Part shown: positions 35,991 to 48,039 of the stretch, one piece after another
Numbering within the stretch: position 1 is the first letter of the stretch
Layout of the letters: each line of letters begins with the position of its first letter
Source: Odiellus spinosus
Lineage: Eukaryota; Arthropoda; Arachnida; Opiliones; Phalangiidae
NCBI GenBank assembly: GCA_963920705.1
Contig: OY987236.1
Location: 10,464,190 to 10,528,189, forward strand
DNA: 64,000 nucleotides
Direction of reading: 5' to 3'
Notes under the pieces: model-generated
The model's database searches: none
What the model was told of the DNA's origin: nothing
What the model saw: the letters and a program-made list of their open reading frames with translations, nothing else
Position numbers and translations under genes: made by a program

Positions 35991-36277
35991 AGTAATAAAA
36001 CACACCAATATTCTTGAAGACTTGAAGATTATCATTTAACTGTGTACACCAACCCGTTCCCGCGGGATTTCTAAAGGTCGGGGAGGAGGTAATGAGGCCG
36101 TCATATGAATTATTCGGTTTTGCACCGTACCCCGCAAAAGTTCAACCCCAGTTTCAGAATGAAATATGATATTAAAATTTATACGCCAAACATGAGTAAC
36201 CCATGCTGACCTCACAGTTGTAGGTACCTGGTGAGGCCCTCAAAATCACCAAAATAGGACCTCTTTTAGGACCCCTT

Positions 36278-36441
36278 TAGAGATCGGGGTTTGGACAAGA
36301 AATTTCTGATTATTTTATCTTTATTCATAATTTGAAATTATCCACGGGAAGTCTATGATAAATCCAATGTAATCGCGAATAATTTTCCGATTATATTTTT
36401 ATGATTATTTGTGGATTATTTTGTCCAAACCCCGATCTCTA
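36278..36441. mobile_element. Family J foldback MITE, 164 bp
   Basis: TAGAGATCGGGGTTTGGACA opens it and its inverse TGTCCAAACCCCGATCTCTA closes it, with inner pairs TCTGATTATTTT and ATTATCCACGG. A TA target duplication is possible (TAG...CTA). A relic lies at 31262. Confidence 0.85.
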
Positions 36442-37669
36442 CCTATACGGGCCCCCAAAGGTTTAGCCTGCCTAGAAAAAAGTCCTGACGAAACCACTGT
36501 TTTAGTCCGTTACCTAGTCCTCTATATGGTTGGACGTGTAAAAAGGGGTTCTTGGCGTTCCTTCTTAGGGGAAATTGGCATACTTAAGTTTAATTAATGT
36601 ACTTATGACACGACTGTTTTCCCTGGAGTTCGAAAAATATGTAAATACGTACAATTATCCTTAGGGACCTAGTACAATAATTACCTTAAATACAAGGCTT
36701 ACCCTATTTCTCCCCCTCTCGAAATAATGAGTCCCATTAATAAATTAAGATTTCATCGTAATTTGGTAGCGTGTACAAAGTTAAAACTAACAGTTATTTA
36801 TATAATGGAGCTATAGGTTCGTCCGTGCTTCCAATTCAAAGTAATATTCACAACGTAGCGTGCCTGAATTGTCTGTCTAGACGCGTAGAGAGCTAGGAAT
36901 TAATCATTCACGAAAAATTTACCTAAAATCGTTCGAAATTAATGCTTAAATTTGTAAGAAAAATTACATAGATAGGGGACTCGTCTATAGGCTTGTTCTT
37001 GCTGCAATTTCACACTAAATTACGAACTGAAGGCTTGAAATACTATACACATGTAGCGATACATAGAGGCACTATAAATCTTTTAATTGTCTTAACAGTT
37101 TGAAAATGTTTTTTAAACATTTAAGCCTTTGTTTGTTGAAGGTCATTCTCCCTTTAAAGTAGTCCAACGCGCTTCTCATCTTAATGTACTACAGATCGAT
37201 TACAGTATTAATAGAATATAGGGTATATTTTAGGGTATATTACAAGTAGTTCTCCATCACTATAATACAGGAGGCGTATAACGGAGATTAAAGGGGTAGT
37301 TCATTGTCAAGTAATGGGATCTATACTCGCTCGCTCCCATATCGAATTACCAATTAGTTACAAAGCCTCCTCGCCTCGGAATGGAGCTCCATAAGCCCAA
37401 AAGTCTATAAAGCGAGTATCTATATAAATACGCAAATTTCTAGATGTAGTATCAACAGTACCAGAGTAAAATGTTATCTAAAGGAGTACAAATATGTAAT
37501 TTATATTTACTTATATCATACGCGACGCTTTTAAAATATTACGTTTCTTACAAGACATTTATTATAATTATTGTTAATAATTTTAATAACTAAATATAAC
37601 TTTGAGGTAAATATGTAAAGTTATTTTAAAATCCCTATTCTTCTTACAGGTTTGATTCGTTATTAAGTA
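36442..37669. other. Intron 1 / non-coding DNA
   Basis: Includes a terminal B-type scrap (GGTCATTCTCCCTTTAA, 37140-37156). A 62-codon plus frame at 36409 arises across family J. Confidence 0.4.
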
Positions 37670-38242
37670 ATTCACAAGGACACTTCACTTTAACGAATAA
37701 ATTTATTTATTGACTACAAGCAGATGTATATAATAACCCCCTTCGGGAGGAAGTATGAAAGGTAGGCAAAATCGACGAACAACAAGTGCCCGGCGTAAAT
37801 CGCGGCGGATCGACACACCGCTTTACTCCCAAAAAATAGTTACACCATTTTGAACCTCACTAAATTTTCCCTACGCACACATCCGGAACTTGCGAGCTGA
37901 AGTCAACCTTCGACTCCATTTTAACAGACAGCCTGACTCTTTAGACCGGAAGTTCTAAACACAAATCGAGCCGTCTTGTTTATACAAAGACCATTTACTA
38001 GAGTAGCCACATTGAGAAGTCCAGCGCGAGCTAGTGGCCTAGATAGTCAGCAGCGGGCTCTTGTTGTTCGTGATTTTTAGCATTGGTAGTATAGGGGCTT
38101 TCATACTTCCCCCAAAGGAGGTTATTATATACCTCTGCTACAAGTCAATAGTTAATGATCAGAGGATGAAGCGATTTCTTCGAAACGTACAGTCAATAAA
38201 TAAAGAAATTTATTAGTTAAAGTGCACGGTCTCCTAGTGAAT
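37670..38242. mobile_element. Large foldback element with nested inverted arms
   Basis: Inner arms: TATTGACTACAAGCAGATGT plus ATATAATAACC, then GGAAGTATGAAAG on the left (from 37707), against CTTTCATACTTCCCCC and GGTTATTATATACC, CTACAAGTCAATA on the right (38100-38150). An outer pair, CACTTTAACGAATAAATTTA against AAATTTATTAGTTAAAGTG, extends it to 38242. About 40 bp between inner and outer right arms (GATGAAGCGATTTCTTCGAA) has no left partner. The ~300-bp centre is CpG-rich and non-coding. Confidence 0.78.
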
Positions 38243-38482
38243 TAATTATTTTAATAATCATAAAAGTTATAGTTCAGAATAAAAATAAAATATTCACATT
38301 TCAAAACAAAAAGCCAGTTGATTTTTCCAATTTACGTAATTAAAATCGTCAGCAGTATTGTTTTTTAAAGCGAATGAACTTTACCCTCAATTAGTAAAGG
38401 GTACGTTTCGAAATACGACGAGTTTACGAGTTATAAAAAGTTTGAGGGGGGACCAGTTAAGTACCAGCCTGGGTAACTGGTT

Positions 38483-38509
38483 AAAAAAAAATATATATAT
38501 ATATATATA
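38483..38509. repeat. A-run followed by (AT)9 microsatellite
   Basis: Eight A then alternating AT. Confidence 0.9.
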
Positions 38510-38879
38510 GGTATTATATTATTCAGTACCTTATGGTAAATACATTCATATAATTATGAACCATCACGCGTTAATTGAAAGTTGCCCTAACTCCGCCAAA
38601 AGCGCATGGCTCAATCCAACAAGCAGTTGTATTCCCTTCCACCCCATTCGAGGTCGCTAGGCCTAACGTTCCCACTAGCAGGTTTGTGACTTCCATCAAT
38701 CACGACGAGATCAAAAACCGACTAAAATCATCAAAACATTAAACTCACCATTTTATAGCGTAGCCCTAATGATGGCTGGTTCTTAATGTGGTTATTTTAG
38801 GTACGCATTTACTGAATAAATACGCGCATTAACTTGGTTTTGATACCTAATTAAATTAATTTCATTTTTACGTTTAATA

Positions 38880-39030
38880 ACGCGTGTGTCAACGACAATG
38901 GCGGCCTTGCTTTAACTCAGACTGGCTGAGTGGAGAGAGTGGGGAAGAAGGCGGAATCTGCGCTTGCGCGCGCCAGGCGTACGAGAACGGAAATAAGCCG
39001 ATTACGCTAAATGGCGGGAAAATTGGTTTT
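38880..39030. promoter_or_regulatory. CpG-rich promoter-like cluster (YY1, NRF1, E2F, CCAAT-like)
   Basis: ACAATGGCGGCC (38895-38906, YY1-like), TGCGCTTGCGCG (38959-38970, one mismatch to the NRF1 palindrome), GGCGGGAAA (39013-39021, perfect E2F-type site) and ATTGG (39022-39026, inverted CCAAT). Such clusters mark housekeeping promoters in animals. It lies inside intron 1 of the transporter as modelled, so it may serve another transcript or an alternative first exon. Motifs are seen; function is inferred. Confidence 0.4.
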
Positions 39031-40607
39031 TGCCAGAAAATGATAAAATTTGAAATGATATATTTTATAGTTAATAATTTTGAATGTTTAAATTTTGAAA
39101 GCTTTTCTTGGATACTTTGAATTTAATTTATAATTTTACATTTCGGGAAATTTGGTAGTTTATAAAGAAAACCGGATGATACCTAAGAAATTTTAAATAT
39201 TACCCAATTTTTCCTTGTTAAATAGTGATTTCTTTTCGATCGATAACTTAACCTAACCCTCTTTACAAATACATCTTCATCTACCAAAATCTACTAATAC
39301 ACCAAAGTATCTTACACCAAAAATTAGTTTATGAGAAATCATTGCCACTGCGCTAATATTGGTTGAAAAAAACGTGACTGTATTATAGCCAGGGCTGGCT
39401 AAAAATTAGCTTTATCTAAAATTGAAAAAAACCAGTTGGCTTTAAACGGTTTAAACCATCATTAAAAAAAATCCAAAAATACCTCATAACTGTTCAAAAT
39501 GTATTACCCAAACCTTAGGTTTTAGCAGACAAATTGAGGATACTTATTGAAAGGCTAAAACAGACAATGGCGACTGCTGACTGAATTACAGTAGGAACAT
39601 CGGATTTCGAAATGGCGCTAATTTTAATATCTACGTGCTAGTTTACGAAATTTAAATTTGGAAATCCGTATTTCCTCTTTAGAGCATGTGTCGAATTATT
39701 ACAGGAACTATATACAGTGGCATTGTTTTCAACCAATGCGCGCTCGTCTATTTGTTCCTCATCGTGTCAAAAACGAATTTTTAATTACTCTTAGGAATTA
39801 CCGGAAATCTAGGGATCCAAGGTTATATATGTAGGGGCGGAGCCTAGTTTTATCTGGACATCAAAGCCATTCAAGACCAAACATATAGAATATTTCCCAC
39901 CCAAACCCTAGATGACTTTTAAGGTACAGATTAAGATCATAGTGCATTAAATTGTACATTACGAATAAAATCTTAATAAAACACAATAGAGAAAGTTTTT
40001 TTTTAGCCCGAGGACCTCATTATGAGGTTATTTCCGGTTAAAAAAAAGTCTAAAGGAAATGAGACTCAAGATATGCCATTGAGCTTAATATAAAGTGGCG
40101 TAAAAGTTTAAAATGAGGTCGTAAAAAAAGGAATAAAAAAGAGTTCTCTTCCTTATCTCCCTTGTTTTTAATCTCGGCGAAAAGCTTAATCGTTAAAATG
40201 GGTTTTCGCCTCTTTTAATCAAAATGCAAATAAAAAAACTTAAAACGAAGATTAGTCTTTATTTTTCACACCACTTTAAGAGCTAGTCTAAGAAAAAAAG
40301 GCCATAAAATTAAGTCCGAAGGCAAATAATCATAAATTTAGGAACATTTTCAGTTTAAAATGAATTTTAGGAAACCACGGATTTTAAAATAAGACTTTTT
40401 GCAGCTGGGCGTGACTCGCCCCCCCCCCTGTCTTTTCGAGAGAGGGAAAAATCTCTACTAGAAAAGGTGACTGACGTCACGAAGGTTAACTTTATCCCAT
40501 TGATCGGGATGTTATTTTTAATCCCTATTTTGGCTGTTAAAATAAGCTAAAAACTCTATCAAAACTCAACAAATGTTTCGCGGTAATTTGTAGTTGAATA
40601 TCAAAGT
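39031..40607. other. Intron 1 / non-coding DNA
   Basis: No supported repeat or exon. A C-run of ten lies at 40419-40428. Confidence 0.4.
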
Positions 40608-40910
40608 AGCGAAAAAGATTCGCTAAGCCTAAATCCATAGAGTAGAAATTTTAGACTGTAAAAATTCTTGAGAAAACTTAGTTGCCAATGAAATATCGTA
40701 CAAAAATGGCGCATGAACCAATTTAATTCTAAAGCGGGAGATATTTCTAACAAACATTTCTTTCGGTTGATGCGCCATTTCGAAGACGAGCTCTCATTCA
40801 TTGGCATCAGAGTCCTTTTGAAATAAATCGGAAATTTCTTCGGGGCTCAATTTCGCAAACTTTGATAATAAATCGCGAATTACCACGACGTTTATGGCAA
40901 CTTTTCCAAG
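40608..40910. repeat. Dispersed repeat C, copy 2
   Basis: First half matches 20470-20605 (GATTCGCTAAGCCTAAATCC; GCATGAACCAATTTAA). Second half (CGAAGACGAGCTCTCATT; ATTGGCATCAGA; CGAATTACCACGACG) matches 52540-52670. This copy therefore bridges the other two fragments. Confidence 0.6.
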
Positions 40911-41712
40911 ATGAAATTGAACCACTGTTGAAGTGGTTAGATGGTAGAAGTTTTACTATTGAAAAACTTGGCGCATCAAGGTCGTTTTTCAAACAAAATA
41001 TATATATATACACTTTCCAGTAGATCGACAATCACCCAGGCAGCAAAATTTCCTGCACCCAACCAGGGTTTTTAAAAACTTTCGTGGACCAACGTTTACT
41101 CCTAATATTACAAAAGTTCTCTCAAATTTCAAGTTGAAAAAAAAAAAATTCTTAATTTTTCTAAAAACGACTTTTTCAAGATAAACTGACAACAAAGTCA
41201 AATGCAAAAATAAAGCATGATATTTAAATAAACATACCCCAAATAAAGCTGTATAGTTCAAACTCAACCACGGAAAAACGATACAACCGAAACAAGTATC
41301 AGTTTACATTACGGTAATACATATTTACTATGACCATACTACCTTCAAATATCATTAGATAAACTTTAATGCGAAGCTTTAACTTCACTGCAAAACGAAA
41401 GGGGTTTCAAATATAGTGAATATTCAAAGTTTAATATTCAAATTAGTAGTGAAAATGGGGTGGAAGGGTGGCAAAATCCCGTCGTCTCCAATTTTGGACG
41501 ATTTAGTAACATCTAGGGTCAGAATAAGTTAACTACTTCAGCACGTACGCAACGTTAAGCTTATCAAGTCATATATGGGATTAAAAAGGAGCCTGTACTG
41601 AATTTCAAGGTGGGATAGACTACTTTCAAAGGCTATCTGAGTTTGCAACACCCAATAAGATTAGCTACCATTTATGTTATGAAAGAATTGACTTCTTTAA
41701 GCGAGGCTTTCA

Positions 41713-41900
41713 CATGGAGATCCTGATTTCCTCACATCAGGATCTCCATGAATACAGCTAAGCCTATTTTCTGGGTAAGTTTTAAATTTATTTCAAGTTT
41801 AATATTTGTTTGAAATGTTTTTAAACTGATGGATAGGCATATTTAAACGATAAGGAATCTATTAAAAATCACTTGTTGTTAGGTTGCATTCTCCCTTTAA
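41713..41900. mobile_element. Family B right arm with a tiny perfect hairpin in place of the left arm
   Basis: CATGGAGATCCTGAT and ATCAGGATCTCCATG are perfect 15-bp inverted partners separated by 8 bases. The right arm then runs through GCTAAGCCTATTTTCTGGGT to GTTGCATTCTCCCTTTAA (TTAA 41897-41900). The left arm is reduced to its innermost end. Confidence 0.85.
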
Positions 41901-42909
41901 AGATACAAAACGGAGTCTCTGCTTTTTTCATACTGAAAGTGTAGCCTGTTTATGACAATATGGGAGGAGAGAAGTTAAAGTTAACGTGGTATAAAACAGC
42001 GGGATGTCGAAATTAGATTTCGAAGCCCGCGGAGAAGCTTTTATTTTTAATGGGTTATCCGAACGGGGAAAACTAATGAACGAGTTTGTTCATAATTATG
42101 AGAACAGGCAAATTTACCCCTCTTCCTTTTCTAGTTCCCTTATCCTAGCATACCACCCTACGACAGAGTAATTGGAGCGTTATTGTCATTATTACGAGAT
42201 GAATACAGCATTGAAAGCAAAAGTGGATACGTTCAAAAGACTGAAGAATTTGATAGTCGTTGCCTAGACTACGTAATATAATAAAAGAGGGAGAAGACGC
42301 AATTTAATTGAACTAAATATAGGATTAACATCGTTAATTCTCGTTTAATTATGATTAAAGATCTTAGATGTAGGTCAATTACACTTAATAATAATAATGC
42401 TTAGATAATAAATGAATATTTAGCTTATCAGACCTGGGGTCAGATTTATATCTGTAGTAAAAACGGGAATTCATTGAAGGAATATTTGACAGGTTTTAGT
42501 TCCTCATACTATGAGTGAGGTGGTATGAAAGATAAGGAGGGTCTTATTTTCCTTAGGCGAAACCGGGGTCGTAACCAGGGCAACCAAATCTATGTTTTTA
42601 GACCATTCCCGTCAGCAATGAAAGTTCAAGAAGCCAATGAGATTTGTATAAGGTAATATGTCAAATATTCTGGCCAATCATATTTAAGCCTTCAACAGCG
42701 CTTCCACGAGAGAGTTTGTTAAGAACTTCGCCACATGGCGAAAGCAAGGCACTGAGAAAAAATTTGGATATCTGTACCCTGCGTTGATTGGTTCGATTTT
42801 ATACTTCACTTTCATTCAAACTTCACAAAACTTTAGAAATTTATTTAAACAACTAAAATTAATCAAATAATTGTGAAAGTACATAGTTTCTCTTTAATCC
42901 TCACAGAAA
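41901..42909. other. Intron 1 / non-coding DNA
   Basis: Nothing recognised. Confidence 0.4.
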
Positions 42910-43318
42910 TTAAAGTGAAGCTGTAATCTAAGGCTTTTTTATGAGTTACAAATGGAATTTGTTTATCATATTCTGTAAGATTCTGGAAAAACGACTCAAT
43001 ATTCCAAAGAAATATTGCCATATTTCCACGTGATACGGTCGCTTTCACGCTGTCTTTTTCATAAAAGTACTTGATCCAGATTAAACATCGCCTTCTATTA
43101 GAAACTTAACGTTAATTACGTTTTAGTATCATACTACGTCATCAAGTTTGAAAAAAAAAATGTAACCTATATATTTCAAGTATTTTAAATTATAAGTTTT
43201 TTAATAACGCACCAGCTCATGCGTGGTATGAAATTATGAATATTGGTTTTCTATAGTATGAAAAAACTAGAAATATACCCATTGCCCTTCCAATTAAATG
43301 GTGGCAGCCTCACTTTAA
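42910..43318. mobile_element. Family G MITE, TTAA-flanked, 409 bp
   Basis: TTAAAGTGAAGCTGTAATCT opens it (42910) and GTGGCAGCCTCACTTTAA closes it (to 43318): inverted ends with TTAA on each side. Interior carries CACGTGATACGGTCGCTTTC and TCATAAAAGTACTTGATCCA, shared with 27690 and 63430. Confidence 0.8.
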
Positions 43319-43947
43319 TGTTATATATCAAATTACGATAAATATATTTTGATCATTCATTCATGCAGATTTCTAAATTGATATTATCTAATATTGATGG
43401 CCAGTCTAGATAAGAGGGGGATTTAGGAATACCCCTTTTAAATTGGAAAGCCCCGCCCCGTTAAAACTCAAATTCCTTCCTCCCTTCGATATTTAATAAC
43501 ATCACTGTAAAGATTCACAAACGAATAATGATATGACGAGCTAGAAATCAAAGCCGTTAAATTCACTGACCCAGAACGAAACTTCCATTGTCCGCGATTA
43601 AAGGGGATGGAGATGGAATGGGGCCAAACGAAGGCAGCCAATGGTCTTGTATTGAGAGATAAAGTTATCTGATACTAGAAGGAGATATATACAATGATAT
43701 AGTAGCCTTTGATCATATTGATTGCTGTATAATCAGAGTCTGCACTTCCACTGGAAAACCTTTTTCTATACCCATATATCTTTTTAAGATACACTTCAAT
43801 ACAGACAACAGAAATACAAGCTTATAATCTCTACAGTTATACGTTTCAACACTAAAATTTAAGTATTTTAATTATATTATTTGGCTATTTCAAGATCATA
43901 TGCAAATTTGATTTTATATTGGATCGTTATCATCAAAATAAGCCTAG
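43319..43947. other. Intron 1 / non-coding DNA
   Basis: Nothing recognised. Confidence 0.4.
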
Positions 43948-44243
43948 AGCTGAATTCATACTAGCCCTTGGAATAAATTTAAACCGTTCAAAACGTTTCG
44001 CTAGAGTCGTGTGAACGGGAAACCGTCTTTTCTCGAATCGATTTGATTCGATTTCTCAAAACTGCTTCGGGAACCAGTTTCATACCGATTCGGTTTCAAC
44101 AACCGATAGATGAAGCTACGATAAATCGATTTGCAATGATAATGCGTGAACGCGTGACGCTTAAAACGATTCCTGGCGAATTGAATGTCGGTTTGATTTT
44201 GCCGTTTCAAATCGGTTAAGAAATGCTAGTGTGACCGTAGCTT
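43948..44243 (-). mobile_element. Family A MITE, full-length, minus strand
   Basis: AGCTGAATTCATACTAGCCC to GCTAGTGTGACCGTAGCTTA, with all internal family blocks. The 69-codon minus frame in it recurs in other copies only because the DNA does. Confidence 0.93.
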
Positions 44244-44274
44244 ATTTAACATGAGATATAAAACTCTTCGTAGA

Positions 44275-44427
44275 TTCCTATTAAGCCTACTTTCCGAGTA
44301 ACTTAAAAATTGATTTACAGCTCAATACTTGATTGTAAGTTAATTTTAATTAGTGAATTAGGATATTTGAACGATGCGGAATCGATAGAAAAACCACCTG
44401 TCCTGTTAATTGAATTCCCCCCTTAAA
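44275..44427. mobile_element. Family B right arm, diverged
   Basis: TTAAGCCTACTTTCCGAGTA, AAAAATTGATTTACAGCTCA, GCGGAATCGATAGAAAAACC and a degraded end (AATTCCCCCCTTAA). Confidence 0.65.
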
Positions 44428-44964
44428 ATTAAATTAAGTTGCAGCTTTTACGTATTGATTAAGGAAATTCCCAAAGAGAAGGAAAACAGAAGCAATGGGA
44501 AATTCTTCCACTATAGACATGGATTTGTATATACTCATGCCATCCCATTTATGAAGGGAAAGGTTATCATATCCGTAACTGCAACTTTTACTGGTTACTG
44601 GAATTGAACAAGAACTTTAGCTATAACGAACATGTGATAGTGTTGATGTTTAGATGAAGTTTCAAGAGATCCTTGTACCTTTGGGGCTTATAATGTAAAA
44701 AAACCGTTCCTGTGATTCTCAAAATATTCATGATGCAATCTGAAGAGCTAATATGCATCAATAAAAACCAGAAGTTTAGATTCAAGAACACCAAACTTGT
44801 ATTAAGTTTCTTATCATCAAAGTTATGAAGGGGTCAGAAAACTTAATTGAGGATTTCACTTATATAATTCTGGGTTTCTTTATTTTACAAATATAATGAT
44901 TATTTTAAATTTTTGTTCAAATTGGAAAGTATCCATTGGGTATCAATTATAAATTCAGTAGCTC
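44428..44964. other. Intron 1 / non-coding DNA
   Basis: A 65-codon plus frame (44410-44607) has no recognised product. Confidence 0.4.
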
Positions 44965-45281
44965 CAAGAATCCATTCAGGTTCCATAAGAATATGGGAGC
45001 ATAGCTTTAGCCTCTGGTACCATCCTCCCAAACTTTGTGACAAAAGTTCGTCTGCAATTTTCGCAACATTTGTACGCTTAGATCTTTTTTCGGTCGGCTC
45101 CATTTTTATTACCCAAAATATTATGTCAAGGTCGTTAGTGGCGCGGGTTAATAATATAATGTCAGGAGCGATTTACTTGAAGAATCGATTCGAAGCGGAC
45201 GAACTTTTGCTACAAAGTTTGGGAGGATGGTTATTGAATCGCGGCCCTCACATATTCTTATGGAACCTGAATGGATTCTTG
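44965..45281 (+). mobile_element. Family D transposon, copy 2
   Basis: Same perfect 30-bp inverted ends as copy 1. Flanks GTAGCTC (44958-44964 and 45282-45288) are a 7-bp target duplication. One plus-strand frame happens to stay open through the whole copy; it is interrupted in the other two, so coding is unlikely. Confidence 0.95.
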
Positions 45282-45769
45282 GTAGCTCGTAATGAGACAC
45301 AAAATAATATTGGGTTAGATAAAACTAATTCCACGAGAAATTAAATTTAAAGGGTGGATTATGGGATATTTGAGATCATAAAAGTCTTATTCAAGATTTA
45401 TTTAGAAAAACTAATTTTATCTCTTATCTGATTCAACAATGTGTAACAAACCCCTACTGTAGAATCTCAGGGTTAGAAATAAAGATTTTTTTCTCCCAAA
45501 ATTGGCCATTTAACAATTTTGACCAGTACATGGAGCCCAAGTTATCTAATAAAACAAAACTGGTCAGGGGCCATTTCTTATTGTAGTTATTATAAAAATG
45601 AGAATTAGAAAAGTCATCCCAGACTGCTCAAGCTAATTTTAAACTGGGTACTATCACAGTTTATTTCTCAGTGTGGTTTAGATCATTTTATTAAAATTCC
45701 TAGATATCAGAGACCACACTTCTTCAAAAGTATCGAATTACTACTAGCTCGCCGGTTTGACTATATTGA
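45282..45769. other. Intron 1 / non-coding DNA
   Basis: Nothing recognised. Confidence 0.4.
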
Positions 45770-46100
45770 CTTCTTACCATGGCGCGATTCATTCCCTCCC
45801 CTTAGATTTACTCCCCTCTTTTCCCGAAAACCACAGCGTCCCATTCGACACTAGGGCAGCCCTGATGGATGGTAGCGCTTGGGCTGGGTGGGCGAAAACG
45901 CCGATTCTGATTGGGCGTCCTCCTCCCGACACCCAGACGCAGTCAGCCATCTTACGACCAATAGCGAATTCCATCACGCGCCGCATGAGGGCGGGGATAA
46001 GACACGAAGACGTCGGAGCGCACGGAGAAAGAGAGAGAATGGGATTCTAGGAGGCTGCGCGAAGCCAGTATATACACCCATCCTCATCACTTTTCTCCGA
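45770..46100. promoter_or_regulatory. CpG-rich promoter-like island
   Basis: Sharply GC- and CpG-rich, with inverted CCAAT (45910-45914), CCAAT (45958-45962), a YY1-like CAGCCATCTT (45944-45953) and TATATA (46069-46074) followed 20 bases on by an initiator-like TCACTTT. It lies 4.3 kb before the exon at 50357 and could be an internal promoter giving a transcript that uses the ATG at 50391. This is inference from motifs; overlapping 60-100-codon frames are not convincing. Confidence 0.4.
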
Positions 46101-46630
46101 CCTCTCCTTCTCTTTCGATTCTAATCATCAACCTCCCACTGTATCCCATTGCTTCCTCCCCCACCCATTCTTCCTCGCACCCTATTACTAGCCCCTAAAC
46201 GCCATAGAATACCCACTATCTCAACTACATGTCGGAAGAACTAGTTCAAAGCGAGATGGTAGGAGGAGGAGGAGTGTTCGAGAGGAGATTTAATGGAATG
46301 CGAGATACGTGGGTTTAGGGTTCTAACTCTTAAGTGGATAATTATAGCGTTTTCTAACTCGAACTATACGATGTAAACTTTATTAAATCACTACCTGGAA
46401 CACGAAAATTATCGTGAAAATTGAGTTTTTAAAGGGAAACCAAAAGAAAATTATTTCTCAAAATTTCACTATCCATGCAAACACGTTTTGATGTTTAACT
46501 ACTAGCTAAATATTGGATGGGAATTTAATTTAATTAACTTTTATTTAAGAGCGGTTTTAAAACCTTAAGTATTTTAAAGTTTTGGAGGTTTTTAAACCAC
46601 GAAGTTAATTAAATTTATATTTAACCATAG
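46101..46630. other. Intron 1 / non-coding DNA
   Basis: Nothing recognised. Confidence 0.4.
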
Positions 46631-47004
46631 TTAAAAGGAGAATGCAACCTAACAAGTGATATTTTTTATCGATTCATTATCGTTTAAATAGGCCTAATGA
46701 TGATAAATTAGAGTTTAATGATTATAAATTTAAAACTTACCATCAAAATAGGCTTAGCTGGATTCATGGAGACATCCTGAAGTCCCCATATAAGGACTAG
46801 CGACCAATGACATTGATCTATGGCCCTTATATGGGGAATGCAGGGTCTCAATGAATCCAGTTAAGCCTATTTTCCAGATAAGTTTTAAATTTATTTCTAG
46901 TTTAATATTTGTTTGTAATTTTTTTACTGGTGGATTAGGCCTATTTAAAAGATAAGTAATCGATAAAAAACATCACTTGTTGCTAGGTTACATTCTCCCT
47001 TTTA
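46631..47004. mobile_element. Family B element, both arms
   Basis: TTAAAAGGAGAATGCAACCT (46631) to GGTTACATTCTCCCTTTTA (47003). Arms face through GGATTCATGGAGACATCCTG and CTCAATGAATCCAGTTAAGC. The core is shorter than in 33753-34195. Confidence 0.88.
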
Positions 47005-48039
47005 TAATTTTAATTTTAAAGATTGAATGGGAGCTTATCCACAAAAAATAAATTTTGGGACGAGAGGGTTCTTTGAAATAATTAATCTAAGGTTTGTGAC
47101 TATGTACATACGTTTTTAATCAAATTATTTAAATAAGGCTTGCATGTTTCTCTATACCATTATACTATAATTCCATTCAAGTTGATTTAGCCCCGTTTTT
47201 TTCGTAATTAAACACGGTTTTCAAAATATCTTTGGTATCTTAATTTATTCAGATTGTTAAATGAACAGATTAAAATTTATTAATGGTGGAAAGATTAATT
47301 TTTTTAGGCTACCAAAATGCATACGCTAAACTTTACATACGACAAATCAGATACGTTTTTGAGCACGGTAATTTCGTAATTAAATTCAAAAGCTGTTCCA
47401 TTTTTTTATCTTATAATTTCCCTTTAATCCTAATTTAAATATTACCCATACACAAAAATAATTAAATGCATTGCACGTTGCCTTTGATAATGTTAAAATT
47501 TTGGATGTTAATAAAAATAAATAACTTTCCTCTCATAGAAAGGAAGATAAAGAGAATCTGTTAATTAAACGAAGGTTCATATAATTAATCATCCTCTGTA
47601 TTTCCTTTGTTCCCTTTATAGTCTAACCTCCGAGGATGAGATAGAGATTTTAGTTTAGAAAGCTATAGTGTTTTAAAAATTGAATCGCGCGATGGCTTTA
47701 GAGTTTATAGAGATGGTGTTACAGGATGGGGATTTGATGACGAAGGAAATTAAGTTTAGGACACTCTTATTAAAAATGTTAACGCCAGGGTTTATAGTAT
47801 ATAAGGACTTAATTGGATAGTAAAGTGAGTTGTTGGAAGTTATCAAGTTCGTCCATTAGTTTAGAAGCAATAAACTTTGAAGGCAGGGTGCGAAAGACAT
47901 CCGAACAGTCATTATTCGGTCTATCTAGACCCTTCTTTGTTCTAGTTCTCAACACTCCATTGCTTTTATTAAGGGGATATATCTTTCATACCGGAGGGGT
48001 TCAAGTTTAGAAAGTATTTTTCTTTCCACTGGATATCTT
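47005..48039. other. Intron 1 / non-coding DNA
   Basis: A block GGACACTCTTATTAAAAATG then TTAACGCCAGGGTTTAT (47759-47795) resembles the family H right end. No gene. Confidence 0.4.

Noticed and set aside
38164-38187. Working hammerhead ribozyme
   Set aside because: The layout GATGA...CGAAAC is present, but the CU preceding GATGA is altered and helix partners are weak. I keep it only as a resemblance.
44913-45344. 143-codon plus frame across family D copy 2
   Set aside because: The same sequence is interrupted in the copies at 32988 and 59912, and both strands give similar frames. It follows from the repeat, not from coding.
45757-46124. Overlapping frames of 65-97 codons on both strands
   Set aside because: They arise from a CpG-rich, stop-poor island; promoter-like motifs explain the composition better.
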